From the NCBI GenBank assembly GCA_025330725.1, contig JAIWND010000008.1, forward strand, positions 62,001-126,000: a stretch of DNA of 64,000 nt, given 5' to 3'. The DNA is from Chlamydoabsidia padenii. Taxonomy: Eukaryota > Mucoromycota > Mucoromycetes > Mucorales > Cunninghamellaceae. A program made the translations under genes and the position numbers. Positions 25,652 to 38,174 of this stretch are shown one piece after another. The notes beneath the pieces are model-generated. The model was not told where the DNA came from. It did not search any database and saw only the letters and a program-made list of their open reading frames with translations. The stretch's first letter is position 1. Every line of letters starts with the position of its first letter.

Positions 25652-25833
25652 TTGTCCAAAAGATATATAAACAGAATGGAAGTTTTAAAAAGAAGAAGAA
25701 GAGTGGAAAAAAAAAGAAGACGGAATTAAATAATTCGAACCCCAGCCCAGTTTTTTTTTTATTATAAAGAGTAAGATCTAAATGTCAAAAATATCAAATG
25801 AACCGATTAGATAAACTATATTAACGATCAAGA

Positions 25834-28303
25834 CTATTCTACAGTGGATCCACCTGGAGGGTTTCTGTTATTGTCTTCTTCAAAGGGAGGAGGAGCTTCA
25901 ACCTAGAATGGAAACAAAGTGGGAGTTAATTGAGAATGTCATTTTTAAATCTTGATTCATTCATTACCTTGCCTCGAACGTATTCGTCGTAAATACTATC
26001 TGTATCCGCAAAGGGTCGTTTTCCTACCAGTTTTTCCATGTCTTCTCTAGTAATTACTTCTTTTTCTAATAAAAGTTTGGCAACCTTTTCTACATCATCT
26101 TTTTTACTTGTCAAGAGTTCCACCGTTCGGTCCAAAGCATCGATCACCAATTGTCGAGATTCCTTGTCGATCAAAGCAGCTGTTTCATCACTGTATGGCT
26201 TTTGGAATTGATTCTCCTGTTGTGAGTCACTGTATGATAAGGGACCCACCTTGTTGTTCATCCCATAGGCCGCCACTTGAGAGTACGCCATTTTGGTGAC
26301 CTTTTGTAAATCATCTTGAGCACCTGTTGTGATTGAATCAAAAAAGATGCGTTCTGACACACGACCACCGAGAGCCATACACATTCGATCCAACAGTTGA
26401 TTTTCAGAATAGAGATATTGATCCTTTGGTAAATATTGAGCGTACCCAAGAGCTGCCACACCACGAGGAATAATGGATACTTTGAGCAAAGGGTCAGCAT
26501 ACCGTAGATACCATCCAGCCACAGCATGTCCCGCTTCATGGTAGGCAACAATCTTCTTTTCCGGAGGAGAGAGCACTCGAGATTTCTTTTCCATTCCACC
26601 AATCACCCGTTCAATAGCCTTTTCAAAGTCCGTATCATCCACTTGATCCTTATTATATCGTGCTGCAATCAATGCCGCTTCGTTGCATACATTGTGAATA
26701 TCAGCACCTGAGAATCCTGGGGTAAGGGCTGCCAATTTCCGAGCCAATACGCGCAAGTCTTCGTTTGTCTTTATCGGGCGAAGATGGACCATAAAGATTT
26801 GTGCACGGCCGCCAATATCAGGACGATCGACATGGATGTGTCTGTCAAATCGACCAGGACGAAGTAGAGCAGGATCCAAGACATCAGGACGATTTGTACC
26901 CGCCAATACCACCACATGTTCATCAGAGTTAAAGCCATCCATTTCCACAAGTAGTTGGTTTAGTGTGCTTTCACGTTCGTCATTTCCACCCATATGTCCA
27001 CCTTTTCCTCGTGCCTTGCCAATAGCGTCGATTTCATCAATAAAAATGATACATGGTGCATTGCTTTTAGCTGTAGCAAAGAGATCACGCACACGAGAGG
27101 GACCGACCCCGACAAACATTTCCACAAATTCAGATCCAGACACACTGAAGAAGGGTACACCAGCTTCACCTGCAGTTGCCTTTGCCAAGAGTGTTTTACC
27201 AGTACCAGGAGGACCTACATTATCATGCGAGTTTAGTCAAGCGGTTCATAGTCATTCCGAACCCCAATACAATACAATACCATACCTGATAATATCGCCC
27301 CTTTTGGAATACTAGCACCTAAACGTTCGTATGCAGCCGGATTCTTCAAAAACTTTACAAATTCCAAGATTTCTTCTTTTGCTTCGTCTGCACCAGCAAC
27401 ATCCTTGAATTTTACCCGGATGTCCGTTTCTTCGTTGAATTTCTTGGCTCTACTTTTCCCAATACCAAAGATACCGCCACCGCCACCACCGCCGCCGCCC
27501 ATGCCACTAGCCCCGCGTCGAGCCAAGTATAAAAAGACACCAATCAACAAAAGGGTAGGAGCAAATTGAAGCATCACACCAAGTACACTGACAGTATCAT
27601 GATAAGCTACAGGAATGCGTTCTTCAGGAGGAATACCCAATTCATTTTGTGCGTTGTGTAGGTTTTGTTCAAACGAGTCCACCGAGCCGATACTAAAGTA
27701 AAATACCATACCAGGAGATACACCGAGAGAGCTTGCTTCAGGTCGTAAAAAGACCCGCACCCGATTCTGATTGAGCACTTCCAAACGATCCACTAGACCC
27801 TTGTCGAGTAATTGCACCCTAAATGATTGCCACGTCAATTCACGTGTATTTTCCGGTGGTCTTGCCAAACTGTATAAGGCCAAGGAGCCCAAAGTAACAC
27901 CAAAGAGTAGTCGATTGCTGATTTCAGGTGGTTTGTTGCCGTTGCCGCCGCCAGTGCTTTTCTTGCTGTTGGGTCGTGGAGGAGGAGGTTTAGGAATCTG
28001 GTCGTTCGTTTGCTTTTGATTCTGTTTTGCTGCTTCATTAATCCATGACTGAGTTCCCTTTTTCTTCTTGTTGTCAAAAAAGCCTTCAAAGCCTTTTGGA
28101 ATGTTGGATGGTTGTTCGCCTTGAGATGCTTTCTTGTCATTGTTGCTGCCTGGCGGTTTTTTCTCCGCTTCTTTGCCTGTGTTGTATTTCCGTCGCTGAA
28201 GTGGTCGTCCAATAAAAGTCGTTAAAGGTGATGGATGTAGTGTATGGCATCTTTTAGCCAAAAGCAAACGCAATTGATTACTTTGACTTGTGCGCGTAAA
28301 CAT
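25834..28303 (-). CDS. Mitochondrial m-AAA protease subunit (Afg3/Yta12 family)
   Basis: Three exons, 28303-27286, 27214-25968 and 25902-25834, give about 777 aa. The start has a basic, Ser-rich presequence expected for matrix import. A Lys-rich linker and the FtsH-extracellular-like domain (about 150-250) lie between two hydrophobic segments ([16 protein letters not shown] and [17 protein letters not shown]). A nine-Gly run precedes the AAA module: [15 protein letters not shown], Walker A GPPGTGKT (about 340), Walker [12 protein letters not shown], and second region of homology [20 protein letters not shown]. The zinc protease motif HEAGH (about 565) is intact. Family role: quality control and processing of inner-membrane proteins. 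Short exon 3 encodes a Pro/Asn-rich tail. GCGGGATTTGAA, read in gene direction at 28387-28376, is about 75 bp upstream of the start. Afg3 or Yta12 paralogue is not resolved. Confidence 0.94.
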
Positions 28304-28664
28304 GGCGCTTTAATGATAGAAGAAGAAGAAGAACTAAAAACAAAAGTCTGAGTTTTGTATTTGGATAAAGCCAAATTCAAATCCCGCTTAGCATGATCCG
28401 TTATGCTTTTTTTTTTTTTTTTGTAATCCATGGGTATCAGTTTATATTATTATCGTCATCAAGTATTATCCAATTGGTTTAAAAAAAGTTCTTTTTTTTT
28501 AATAAGATATTGTGCCTACTTTAGACAGTTAATTTTTATTAAGGTCAAAGTTATATATGTGGCGACTATAATGTAGAAGGGGAAGAAGTTGTAAGGTATT
28601 CAATATAAAAGTAAGAGTGAATAAGCAAAAGAAGGAGTGACATGCATGTTGGGATTAGGCTAAA
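28304..28664. other. Promoter region of the m-AAA protease gene
   Basis: This gap between the Tup1 3' end and the m-AAA protease start contains TTCAAATCCCGC at 28376-28387 and a T run at 28408-28422. No gene is seen. Confidence 0.6.
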
Positions 28665-30364
28665 CTAAGTGAGGGGATCATAACTCCAAATGCGGGCGCG
28701 GTTATCACCGGATCCAGTAGCAAACAAGGGTCGACCGTTCGGGCTAATAGCAACAGATATCACTAATGATAAGGTTTTGTTAGTAATCATGCGCTTAGTT
28801 GAAAGTTGCCTGTTCATATTCTTTACCCGAGTTTTTGTGGCCTTGAAGCATAAATTGAGTTTGACCTGTTCGAGGATCCCAGAATTGAACTCCGCGATCT
28901 TTGGAGCCAGATACTACCCAGTTCCCATCAGGTGTACATGCCACCGACAAGACAAAGTCCTAGTAACAGCAATAGTATGTTAGTATTTCATCATCACATC
29001 AATTTATATAGGTTTACCTTGTGTCCAACAAAAGTCATCTTGCATTGATTTCTTGTTCGGTCCTTATCCCCACCATAGCCAAGTTGCCATAATTTCAATG
29101 TCTTGTCCAAGCTTCCACTAACCAGAGTATTTCCATCAGGCATAAAGGCTACAGAATATACACTGTCCTTGTGACCTTCCAATTGATCGAGTAGTTTTCC
29201 ATCATAGGCATCCCACACCCGGACCATCTTGTCTAAACTGCCAGCAGCAACGAGCCGACTGTCTGGAGAGATGGCCACACTAGTAACACCTGGGTCCTTT
29301 TGGTCATTGTCCTTGATCATTAAAGTATGTAATAATGAGCCATCGGCCATGTCCCATATTCTAGCCGTTCGGTCCCCAGATCCAGACACCACAATGCGAC
29401 CATCACGACTAAAATCCAAAGAGTAGATATCTTGTTCATGGCCAGTCAGCTTGAAGCGAATACGTCTTTGAGCAATGTCCCAAATCTAGAGTAAAGCAAA
29501 TATCAAACCAGTTAGTAATCCAATATCATCATGTATCCTGAATATATTACCCTGATTTGCTTGTCTTCTGCACCAGTAGCCAAGTATTTACCATCGGGAC
29601 TGAAGCATACGGAGCGGATGTACAAATCGCCTTCTTTGGGTACAGTTTCGTCTTGAAGTGCGCTTTAAAAAAAAAAAATCAAGTTTAGTAAAGGGTAAAC
29701 CCTTTTTATAGTAACTTCCTTACCATACTCTTTGTGCTGTATTAGTGTCATAGATAAACGTCGTGCGGTTGCACCCAGTTGCCATATATCGACCATCTTG
29801 ACTGAACTTGACACAACAGACCACACTTGAATGTTCCAATGTATGTACCAGATCGACTGTAAGGTATCGTTTCACTTTGGGATTGAATCTATTTTTCAAA
29901 ATGAGTGAGGTAATATGATTTTAGTCTGATACCTCTGTTATTACCCATTAAGAGATTTTATTTTACTTACAATGCAAACCAATCATCACCTTCTATTTTC
30001 ATGTTTGCTGGCACACCTTCAGGATCTATATCCACCAACACTCCCGAAGATGGCGCAACAGGACTTTTAGTAGGCATACCAGATCGGCCACCAGGTGCAA
30101 GAGCTTGAGATTTCGGAGGAGGATAGGCGGAGGAAGTAAGTGATTTACGTTTCATTTCATTTGATGCCAAAGGTGTTGATTGTGGTCCTGATGGAGTGAC
30201 ATTCTTTTGTGGAGGAGGGAATGAATGGTAAGCTAGAAAATGAAAGAGAGGGATAGGTTAGTAATGACATAATAATCCAACCTGTGTTCCTTTTACCTGG
30301 TGCATTTGATGGAGCACCTGTTTGGAGAAGAAACAAGTTGGCAAAATGACCGAGTAGTTTGAGC

Positions 30365-30430
<66 letters not shown>

Positions 30431-31128
30431 CAACTTACCATGAACTGTAGCTGAAGAACTACCGATATAGCCAGGAGGACCGGGAGGAGCATAGCCAGTA
30501 TGTTGAGGAGGAGACACTTCACCTGATTGAGGAGCCACCAGAGAAGGAGGTCCTTGATTACCGTGGGCATTCATAATACCACCAAAATAATTAGATCCCG
30601 GACCAATATTAGGAGGCAGACTTTGGTGTGATGGGGGATGACCCATGGGTGCAGAGGTAGATGACATTGGTGGGTTAGGAGTGATCATAGGATGGTTCGG
30701 TGTACGAGACTGTGCTTGTTCCAATTGTTGACGAAGCCGGGCAATCTCTTCTTCGTAACTATGAATACACAAAGATCGAGTTAGTACAACGCAATTTTAT
30801 GATAGTTTGATCCCAAACACCTACTGTTTTTTAATGCCTTGCTGAGTGCGTTCCAGTTCCAACAAGTTTTGCTGAAAGTTGGACATTTCCTGTATTTGTG
30901 AATTCACTAACAAAAAAGAACATGTTAGTCAAGTTTCAACAACATTGTCAATTTTTTTTTTTTTAAAAAAAAACACCACTTACTTTTGTGTTCGAATTCG
31001 TCCCGTTGTGATTTACATATATAGGCTTCCTGTGTCAGTTGGTCATATTCGTTACGAATGGAATCAAGCATTTCGGCAAAGTGGTTGGTTGGAGTTGGTA
31101 CCATTGGTCGGTGATTGTAGACTGACAT
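28665..31128 (-). CDS. TUP1: Tup1-type WD40 transcriptional corepressor
   Basis: Ten exons in reading order: 31128-30984, 30906-30825, 30758-30439, 30317-30297, 30232-29971, 29888-29724, 29662-29551, 29485-29018, 28959-28827 and 28762-28665. They give about 601 aa, all in phase. The N-terminal tetramerisation helix starts [20 protein letters not shown] and continues across two introns to [15 protein letters not shown] Pro/Gly/Ser-rich middle is followed by the signature VALVD-like segment [19 protein letters not shown] and a seven-bladed WD40 propeller ([40 protein letters not shown]; ending [14 protein letters not shown]). Family role: with Cyc8/Ssn6, represses genes through DNA-bound repressors. 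Exon 4 is a 21-nt microexon, and the intron before it contains an (ATT)n microsatellite. Confidence 0.95.
30366..30430 (+). repeat. (ATT)n microsatellite in a Tup1 intron
   Basis: About 21 ATT units lie between the donor at 30438 and the acceptor of the 21-nt microexon (gene on the minus strand). Length variation here could affect inclusion of the microexon. Confidence 0.9.
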
Positions 31129-32156
31129 GGCAAATGTTGTTGGTTGAATCGCAAAGTGAGATATAAAGTAATTCTTGGTCGATAACAATAAATGTAATAA
31201 AAGAGAATCAAGTAAGCAAACCAAGTCTTGCTACGCGACTGTCGTAGGATTGTTGATATGGAGTATATTTACCTTTTTTCGCTAGTTGTTGTTTGTGTCA
31301 AGTGATCCCAAATTATCGTTGGTTTCGTTGTGTTGTTTACTTTATACTTTTGACGCCGACGATGTAAAAGGAGGAGGATGGCAGACGAGGAGGGGGGGGG
31401 GAATAGATTCAAGCAGTGTATATTTTGATCAAGTTACAAAATAAAGGAATAATAAAGTAAACAGTGCTGTGTACAGCTTTATTGGAAGGTTAGAGTAAAA
31501 TATAAAGATGGGCCTGATATTTCAATAAAGGTGTTTGTAAGGTAGAGAATACAAAAGAAAAAGAAAGAAAGAAAGAAAAAAAAAAAATCTCGGGTGCCCT
31601 CAAGTCAACACAAGAAAAAAAAATCGGGATTTGAAAATTATGTGTAACTACTTCCTAAACTCAATATGGGGATCGTTCATATCTTGGAGGTCCACCTGAC
31701 CACTGAATGAAGTAGGTAAAGATGAACTGACCGTTGAAGCCACTTGTTTCATTGTAAAAAAGCATCTTTACTGAGAAAGACAAATTCCAAGTTTTAAATG
31801 AAAAACGCCATCATTTAGTGTCACATTTTGGAATAGAATACCTTTTTTTTTTTTTAGGATAAAGCTCTTATAACTGTAATATACTTCTTCCATCTGTCAT
31901 TCTACAGCCCCCCTCCCCCAAAAAAAAAGTAAATATGAAAAAACCCAATTGGTTGTTTCATTTCAAAATAACTAATTGAATAAAAAACATCACCTGAACT
32001 ATAGAACAAAAAATGCTATACATTTAGGTTTCTTCTTTTTTAATCATCAGAGAGATCGACCCTTAAAAATGATAAGTCGGTATTCTCAGGGTGTCCAGTC
32101 GGGGATATAAATGATCCCCCTCCCGTCTCTTTCTTCTCTTCTTTCACTCTAACGAT
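31129..32156. other. Divergent promoter region of Tup1 and formyl-THF cyclo-ligase
   Basis: CGGGATTTGAA lies at 31625-31635, about 500 bp from either start. A G-rich run occurs at 31390-31401 and a TATAAA-like box at 32105-32110 in front of the cyclo-ligase gene. No gene is seen. Confidence 0.6.
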
Positions 32157-32456
32157 ATGATGACCAGCCTTCAACTATTAAAACGAACTCTACGAAAAGA
32201 GATGGCCACAAGATTGAAAAATGTATCAACAGAATCCATCGCCACACAATGTAATTCAATACCACTCTGCTTGAATCTATCTTTGATAGGCTAGACTAAC
32301 ACCTTTTTGCTTATTATTAATAGCTGATAGTGTCTTTAAACAATTGATAGAACTCGACGAATTCAAATCAAGTCAAAACATTAGTGTTTATATCAGCATG
32401 CCCACGTGTGAAATCAATACTCGCGCCATGATTCAACACATACTTGAAGCAGGTAC

Positions 32457-32495
<39 letters not shown>

Positions 32496-33154
32496 AGCAC
32501 CACAACACCCACATCCAGTTTAACACCTCCCCCCCCTCCCTTTATTGTTTTACTAGACAAGAATTGCTATATCCCAAGATGCACTAAAACGACAATGGAT
32601 ATGGTCAAGATTACTTCCTGGGAAGACTACTTATCTCTACCAATCAACAAGTGGGATATACCTGAACCTCCTCTCAACCAAGTCCGGGAAAATGGTAAAT
32701 ATGTGATAGTGTGATGCATGAACGATAGACTCAACTTTGTTTGACACAGCTTTGGACGTCAATGGTCTAGATCTTATCTTGGTCCCAGGTAAAAAAAAAT
32801 ATACAATAGGAAGGGACATTCTTTTATGTGATCTGATTCTTTTTCTTTTTGTTTATGTATATTAGGTGTGGCATTCGATACCGATAAAAATCGCATTGGA
32901 CATGGCAAAGGATACTATGATCGATACCTACTAAAGTATCAAGACTGGGCAACAAGAAATAAGAAACCAATGGTGAAAACAGGTAATACATATAAAATGA
33001 TAACATGTGGAATGAGGTCTAACGGACCTTGTTTATGATTTGACAAGTGGCATTGGCATTACAAGAACAGATTGTTGACCTCGGCACCATCCCCTTGGAA
33101 CAGACTGATCAAAAACTAGACTATATTTTAACACCTTTACACAAATACCAATAA
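32157..33154 (+). CDS. 5-formyltetrahydrofolate cyclo-ligase
   Basis: Six exons: 32157-32250, 32324-32452, 32557-32694, 32750-32788, 32866-32982 and 33048-33154. They give about 207 aa, close to the family norm of about 200. The enzyme converts 5-formyl-THF to 5,10-methenyl-THF using ATP, returning folate to the one-carbon pool. Visible signatures are the N-terminal LRKEMATRLKNVS helix, SVYISMPTCEINT, NCYIPRC, LDLILVPGVAFD and the highly conserved RIGHGKGYYDRYL loop that binds ATP and substrate. The start is ATGATG in the sequence ACGATATG; the second ATG would remove only one residue. Intron 2 contains 32 consecutive A at 32462-32493. The gene is convergent with Sec24. Confidence 0.94.
32462..32493 (+). 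repeat. Poly(A) tract in cyclo-ligase intron 2
   Basis: A 32-nt A run lies nine nt after the donor at 32453. Confidence 0.9.
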
Positions 33155-33407
33155 AATAATGGCACACTACATCACTACATCATCATCAAATTTTGCATTA
33201 TATAATAAATCACACTTTTTATCCATCATATCAAACATTGTATCCATATAAATAATAAAAGTATATGTTAAATTTTTATTGTGTTTTGTATAAAGAGAAG
33301 GAATAATAATAAACTAGGCAAAAAGAATAAAGGGTGGGGTAGAAAATAATAATATAAAAAAAGGAGGCGAGGGAGTAGGTAGGTTAATATGACACAACAA
33401 AATAGAT

Positions 33408-36400
33408 CTAGAAGGAGCTCGAGCCAACCTATAATGAATCAAAAGTTAGTAACAAGTCATGTTCATCCAATTGTTATCCTATTTACCCTGTCCTTGATAA
33501 ATTGAAGGAATTGCTGATAGCTCATGACATTTTCTGTTCTGTCTTCTATCAAATGGGACATAAACCAGATCTTGAGATAGGGATCACCGTCTTCTTTCAC
33601 AAGGTAGAGAGTAGGGTAATAATTGCCACGTCGCATTTCACGAATCTTGCCAATAAGCAGATTCACCTTTTTGTTTAATGGGGTTTCCAACATTGGCAAA
33701 GTGTACTAAATATCAAGACAAGTTATATCGATGAGTTTCCTTGTTTTATGAGATGGGTTTGTATATTACCTTTCCGCCGCGAAGTGCTTCATAAGAATTG
33801 ACATCAAATAGGTCCATACAAAGCTGAGGCACCACACCACGACCAACCCAAAGGTAGATGTTTTGTCCATTTTCTAACAAGTAACATCCATGTGCTTCGA
33901 TTCGTTCTGCTGTCAAGTTGAGTGTTGGTGGGAAGGTGACGCCCTTTTCGGTGACTTCACCCGCTTCAGGTGGCATATTGTGGAGTGAGTAAAAGTTGGG
34001 ATGGATGTAAGGAATCAATAGTTGTAATGGCATCGTTCGTAAAAGATTCATAGCATTGGCGCGCATGTCAGTGGGAATTTGAGAGCTTTGTCTTAATCCA
34101 TCCTATAGTATATATATATATAAGATTATTATGCAAACCCCATTTGATTGTCTATACCATCCTTCACTTACATGTTTGATCAAACCAAGAGCAAGAACCG
34201 CCAACAACTTCATATTATCAGGTACAGTCAATTGAGGTGTTGATCCTTGAGCCGAGCCGAGTACGTGAGTCTTATAAACACCAAACATATCCACCAATTT
34301 GTTGACAACAGCATCACGGGCATCATCCAATTTCGATGTCAAAGCACGTTCCACAGCTATTAGATAAGATCGAATTAGTATCAAGAGTTGTTCGTTTCTT
34401 TTTTTTTTTTTTTTCTAAATATATATATATATACCTTTGGTGCCGAGATAATCTGCCACAGCCTTTTGATTGACGCTAGCATATAATTCCGACATACTGT
34501 TGCTGACAGGTAAGCACAAGGTGACTACACGGATACGACGTTCCCCGGTACAAGAGGTATGCAGAAGAGCAGTTTGGAAGCATACGGTTGGTGTTTTCAA
34601 GTCGTCTTCAATTACCACTTCCACACAATAATTTTGGTCACGAGGTACATTGGGAAGAGCCAATAGATCAGTTGACCGGATAAAGAAGTTACCATGGAAT
34701 GCATTCATGCGCAAGCCTCGAGATGCACGGATACGGATCACAGCTTCCAAACCAATTTGTTCCGCCAATAGTTCTGAGAATTCGTGAGCAAATTTGAGAG
34801 CATCTTCAGACCGACTAGCATTGAATCCAGGATAGTAATACGTTTGTCCACCAGTGTAATGAGGTAAACAGCCTATAAAAAAGAGTGATACATGTAAGAC
34901 TATCCTTCAGTGATCCCTCCTTTTTTTTAAAAAATTTCGTTTGTATCAACGTATACTTACTAAGAGTTGCCACATCAGCATATTGTCCACCGAAGATAAG
35001 CATATCACAAGCAACTTGAGATCGAGAGCAATCCACTGCAAAGGTCTTGTAAAAGGGTGAAGCCGGGTTCAATAATGCAGTTTCCTATATAAAAGAGAGA
35101 TTACAAGATAAGATATACTAGTTTCATTATTCTTGTTGTTATTTACTACATACCTTTGCAGTCCCAAGTAGTTTGACGTCTTCACGAGATTTGAGAGCAC
35201 CAGTACCAGTGTTGGGGAGAGTTGATTGTAAACAGATAATCTTACCACCATTAGCAGCCTATCGATAAATCAAAAGTAAAAGGGTTCGTCTGTAGGTACG
35301 CATCATTGCCTTTTTCTTTTTCTTACCAGCATCTTGAATGCAGCTTGAAGAGCAGGACCTAAAGCATTGTTGACATTCACCGTATCCTTGAACATATCAG
35401 GAAGTTTTTCCAGTAGAGTCTTGATTCCTTCCATGCTTCTTGTAAGATTGGCAAACAAACCTTCAGGTTGAGGCAAAAACACATCTTCGAGATCGGCAAC
35501 CACCAACATTTGAGGTTCGTCCACAGTATTAGTAAAGTTGTAAAAGTGTAGAGCACTGTCGACGGTGATGATGGCGATATTGGTTCGATTATCTTCATTA
35601 GGCAGACGTTCAAGTGTATCGAGGAGAGTTCGAGTAGCAGTAGCCAACATACCAGATTGTACCGCTGAGTAAGATACATCCAAAACAAAGACGAATGCTG
35701 GAGCTTGAGGGGGACGCACCATATACTCTGTAGGAGCCACAAATTCGACACATCCATAGTTCAATTCCGGCCTCTTCCATCTATCTGCTTGTTGCTGAGT
35801 GTGAGCATCATAATCAAAGGCAGCAGGTACTATATGTAAATAATAAGAATTAGTCATCGTCTTCTATGTGCCTTATTTTTCTTACCATCATTCAATAAGA
35901 AGCACATGTTACATTTCCAGCGTTGGCCACCTTCCACGAATGTGACAAAAGGATTGATGTAGGTCCTACAGCGACGACAACGAGCAATCACACTGTCAGA
36001 CACAACCGGAACAGGTTCCTAGGGAGCACAAACATAAAAAAGATAAAATTTGGTAAGTCTACGATTTCTTGTCCGTTTCTTTTTCTTTTTTTTCTTTTTA
36101 GATCATGTTTCCCTTTGCTACTTACATCGCCTTCTTTCAAGCTACGATATGGAGCTAAAACCAAAGCAAAAGGTAATCTTGACTTTTTAAGCAAGGATTC
36201 GGTGGCAGGTACAGCATTGACAGTGCAGCACTTGTAGGATGAGTCACAATTGGCGTAAGGGGAGTTGGTGATGGAGACCTAGTAAAAGTATAGATAAAAG
36301 AAAGGAATATCAGTATACCAGATTATTTTTTTCTTAAAAATAAATAAATATGATTTACATTAGGTGGAAGATGTATCTTTGGTTCAATCACGAGTTCACC

Positions 36401-37599
36401 AATAGGAGGAGGAGCACCAAGAAGAGGTACTGCCGGCATCGTCTAAAATATATATCAATATTAGAATCATTATTCAACATTTCCTTGTTTTTCATCCTAT
36501 CTACCTGATTCATATTCATATTTCCAAACTGATTCACCATATCATCCATACCCTTTTGTCCGTACTGTTGATGAGGTTGCATCGGGGGTTGCCCCTGTGG
36601 TTGTTGATTATAAGCAGGTACTTGAGGTGCCATAGGGGAAGTGAATTGAGGTTGCTGTTGCTGCTGCTGTTGTTGTTGTAATTGCTGTTGTAGCATAGGA
36701 GCTTGTGGCTGTTGATATCCATCTGTTGGAGCCCCTAATTGATTGATACCAGGAGTAGGAACACCAGGAGCAGCATAGCCAGCTGGTGAAGAAGATTCGT
36801 CCACGTAAGCCTTTGGGTACATCCTTTTTCGTTTGTGATGATCCGAAACGGTAGAAGATGCCATAGCAGGTGATTGAGGTTGCTGTTGGACTTGAGGTTG
36901 TTGAGCCTGAGGTTGCTGTTGGACTTGAGGTTGCTGTTGGACTTGAGGTTGCTGTTGAGCCTGAGGTTGCTGTTGGATTTGAGGTTGCTGTTGAACTTGA
37001 GGTTGTTGTTGGACTTGAGGTTGCTGTTGAACTTGAGGTTGTTGTTGGACTTGAGGTTGTTGTTGAACTTGAGGCTGCTGTTGTACCTGTGGTTGCTGGA
37101 ATTGCTGTGGAGCTTGAGGTCGAGGTTGTTGGAAATGTTGTTGAGGAGGTTGTTGTTGCAAAGGAGGACTTGGTGTAGCAGGATTCATGACATTCATCAT
37201 AGGACTTGAAGGTGGACGTTGACCAGTTGGAGAAGAAACACCACTACCAAGAGTTGCAGGTGAGATGTGAGGTGATGGCTGACTAGTACCTGGTCGCATC
37301 ATTGGAGGACGAGCACCAGGAGGATAAGGTGGTCGAGCCCCATTAGCCATCATTGGTCTACCAAATGGTGGTGGCTGACCAGGAGAAAAGTTGGGTCTGA
37401 CACCAGGTGGTAGCTGCTGATGAGGCATGGACGGAGATGGTCGGTATGGTTGTTGTTGTTGTTGTTGTTGTTGTGTCAGGGGTTGACCAGGACGATAACC
37501 GGGTGGAGGAGGTCTACCATAGCCATTAGGAGCCATCATGGATCCTGGTGACTGAGGCTGCTGTTGTTGTTGCACTGGAGATTGTGAAGGTTGTTGCAT
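33408..37599 (-). CDS. SEC24: COPII coat cargo adaptor Sec24
   Basis: Twelve exons in reading order: 37599-36505, 36442-36359, 36278-36126, 36018-35886, 35829-35327, 35258-35154, 35084-34961, 34872-34435, 34356-34172, 34102-33770, 33705-33487 and 33428-33408. They give about 1130 aa, all in phase. The N-terminal 365 residues are Pro/Gln-rich with a PQVQQQ repeat array. Then come the zinc finger ([11 protein letters not shown] ... WKCNMC), the trunk ([20 protein letters not shown]), the beta-sandwich/helical region and a C-terminal gelsolin-like domain (YLWVGRGV). Family role: with Sec23, selects cargo at ER exit sites. An acceptor at about 37621, 22 bp upstream of the ATG, implies a 5'UTR intron. 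The last exon is only 21 nt including the stop. Confidence 0.95.
36868..37095 (-). repeat. Tandem 18/24-bp repeat encoding PQVQQQ units in Sec24
   Basis: About eleven imperfect copies encode [12 protein letters not shown] or PQIQQQ. Variants alternate CTTGAG and CCTGAG on the plus strand, so the array grew by duplication and then diverged. The reverse-strand ORFs here are only shadows of this repeat. Confidence 0.85.
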
Positions 37600-38174
37600 G
37601 TCACCAAAACCAAGATGAAGTTCTATTAGATGAAAAAAGAGAGACAAGACATTATAAAGGTTTAGCACGTGTATTCACTACCAAGAATTAAGTAAAGAGT
37701 TGGACCGTCTTTACTTTTTCTTTTCTTTTCTTTTACCTTACCTTTTTTAAATAAAACCGTGTGTTAGGCTTCTGGGTTCTTAGATAAAAACAAGAAAGAA
37801 AAGAGAAATGTGTTTGAATGGTCTTACGCCAAATCCACTTTCTACCCTTCTTTTATTTCAAAACCCGCCATATAAATTTGTGCTCGATTTTGATTGGTTG
37901 ATTTTTTTCAATACAAGCACAAAGTCTTTGACAGCCTGTCCCAACTACGTGTAGGAACGAGATTTCAAACCTTGATACCTAAACAAACATTTGATATCCC
38001 CAACCTTGATTTCAACATAGTATTGATATTGATATGATTTATTTAGATAAAAAAAAAGTACAAGTCTACTAAACTAAAAAGGATGTATGGGATAATGAGA
38101 GAGTAGTAATAATAAAGATGATCATGCTATTTTATAAGAGTGAGTATGAGGAGGAGGAGGAGGAGGAGGAGTGA
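37600..38174. other. Sec24 promoter region
   Basis: The region contains TTTCAAAACCCGCCATATAAAT at about 37857-37878, a variant of the shared motif directly beside a TATAAA-like box, about 260 bp upstream of the Sec24 ATG. A GGA repeat (38150-38170) lies just beyond the Dbp3 stop codon. Confidence 0.6.

Noticed and set aside
25729..25750. TTCGAACCCCAGC, considered as a tRNA T-arm
   Set aside because: Neither strand offers a matching acceptor stem, A box or closing T stem; more likely a diverged copy of the promoter motif in front of TAF5.
31367..31402. GGAGGAGG and G-run stretch considered as a regulatory G4
   Set aside because: Only one long G run with poor spacing; the block at 40543-40710 is far stronger.
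36870..37209. Plus-strand ORFs with Leu- or Val/Glu-rich repeats
   Set aside because: Both are reverse-strand shadows of the Sec24 PQVQQQ array.
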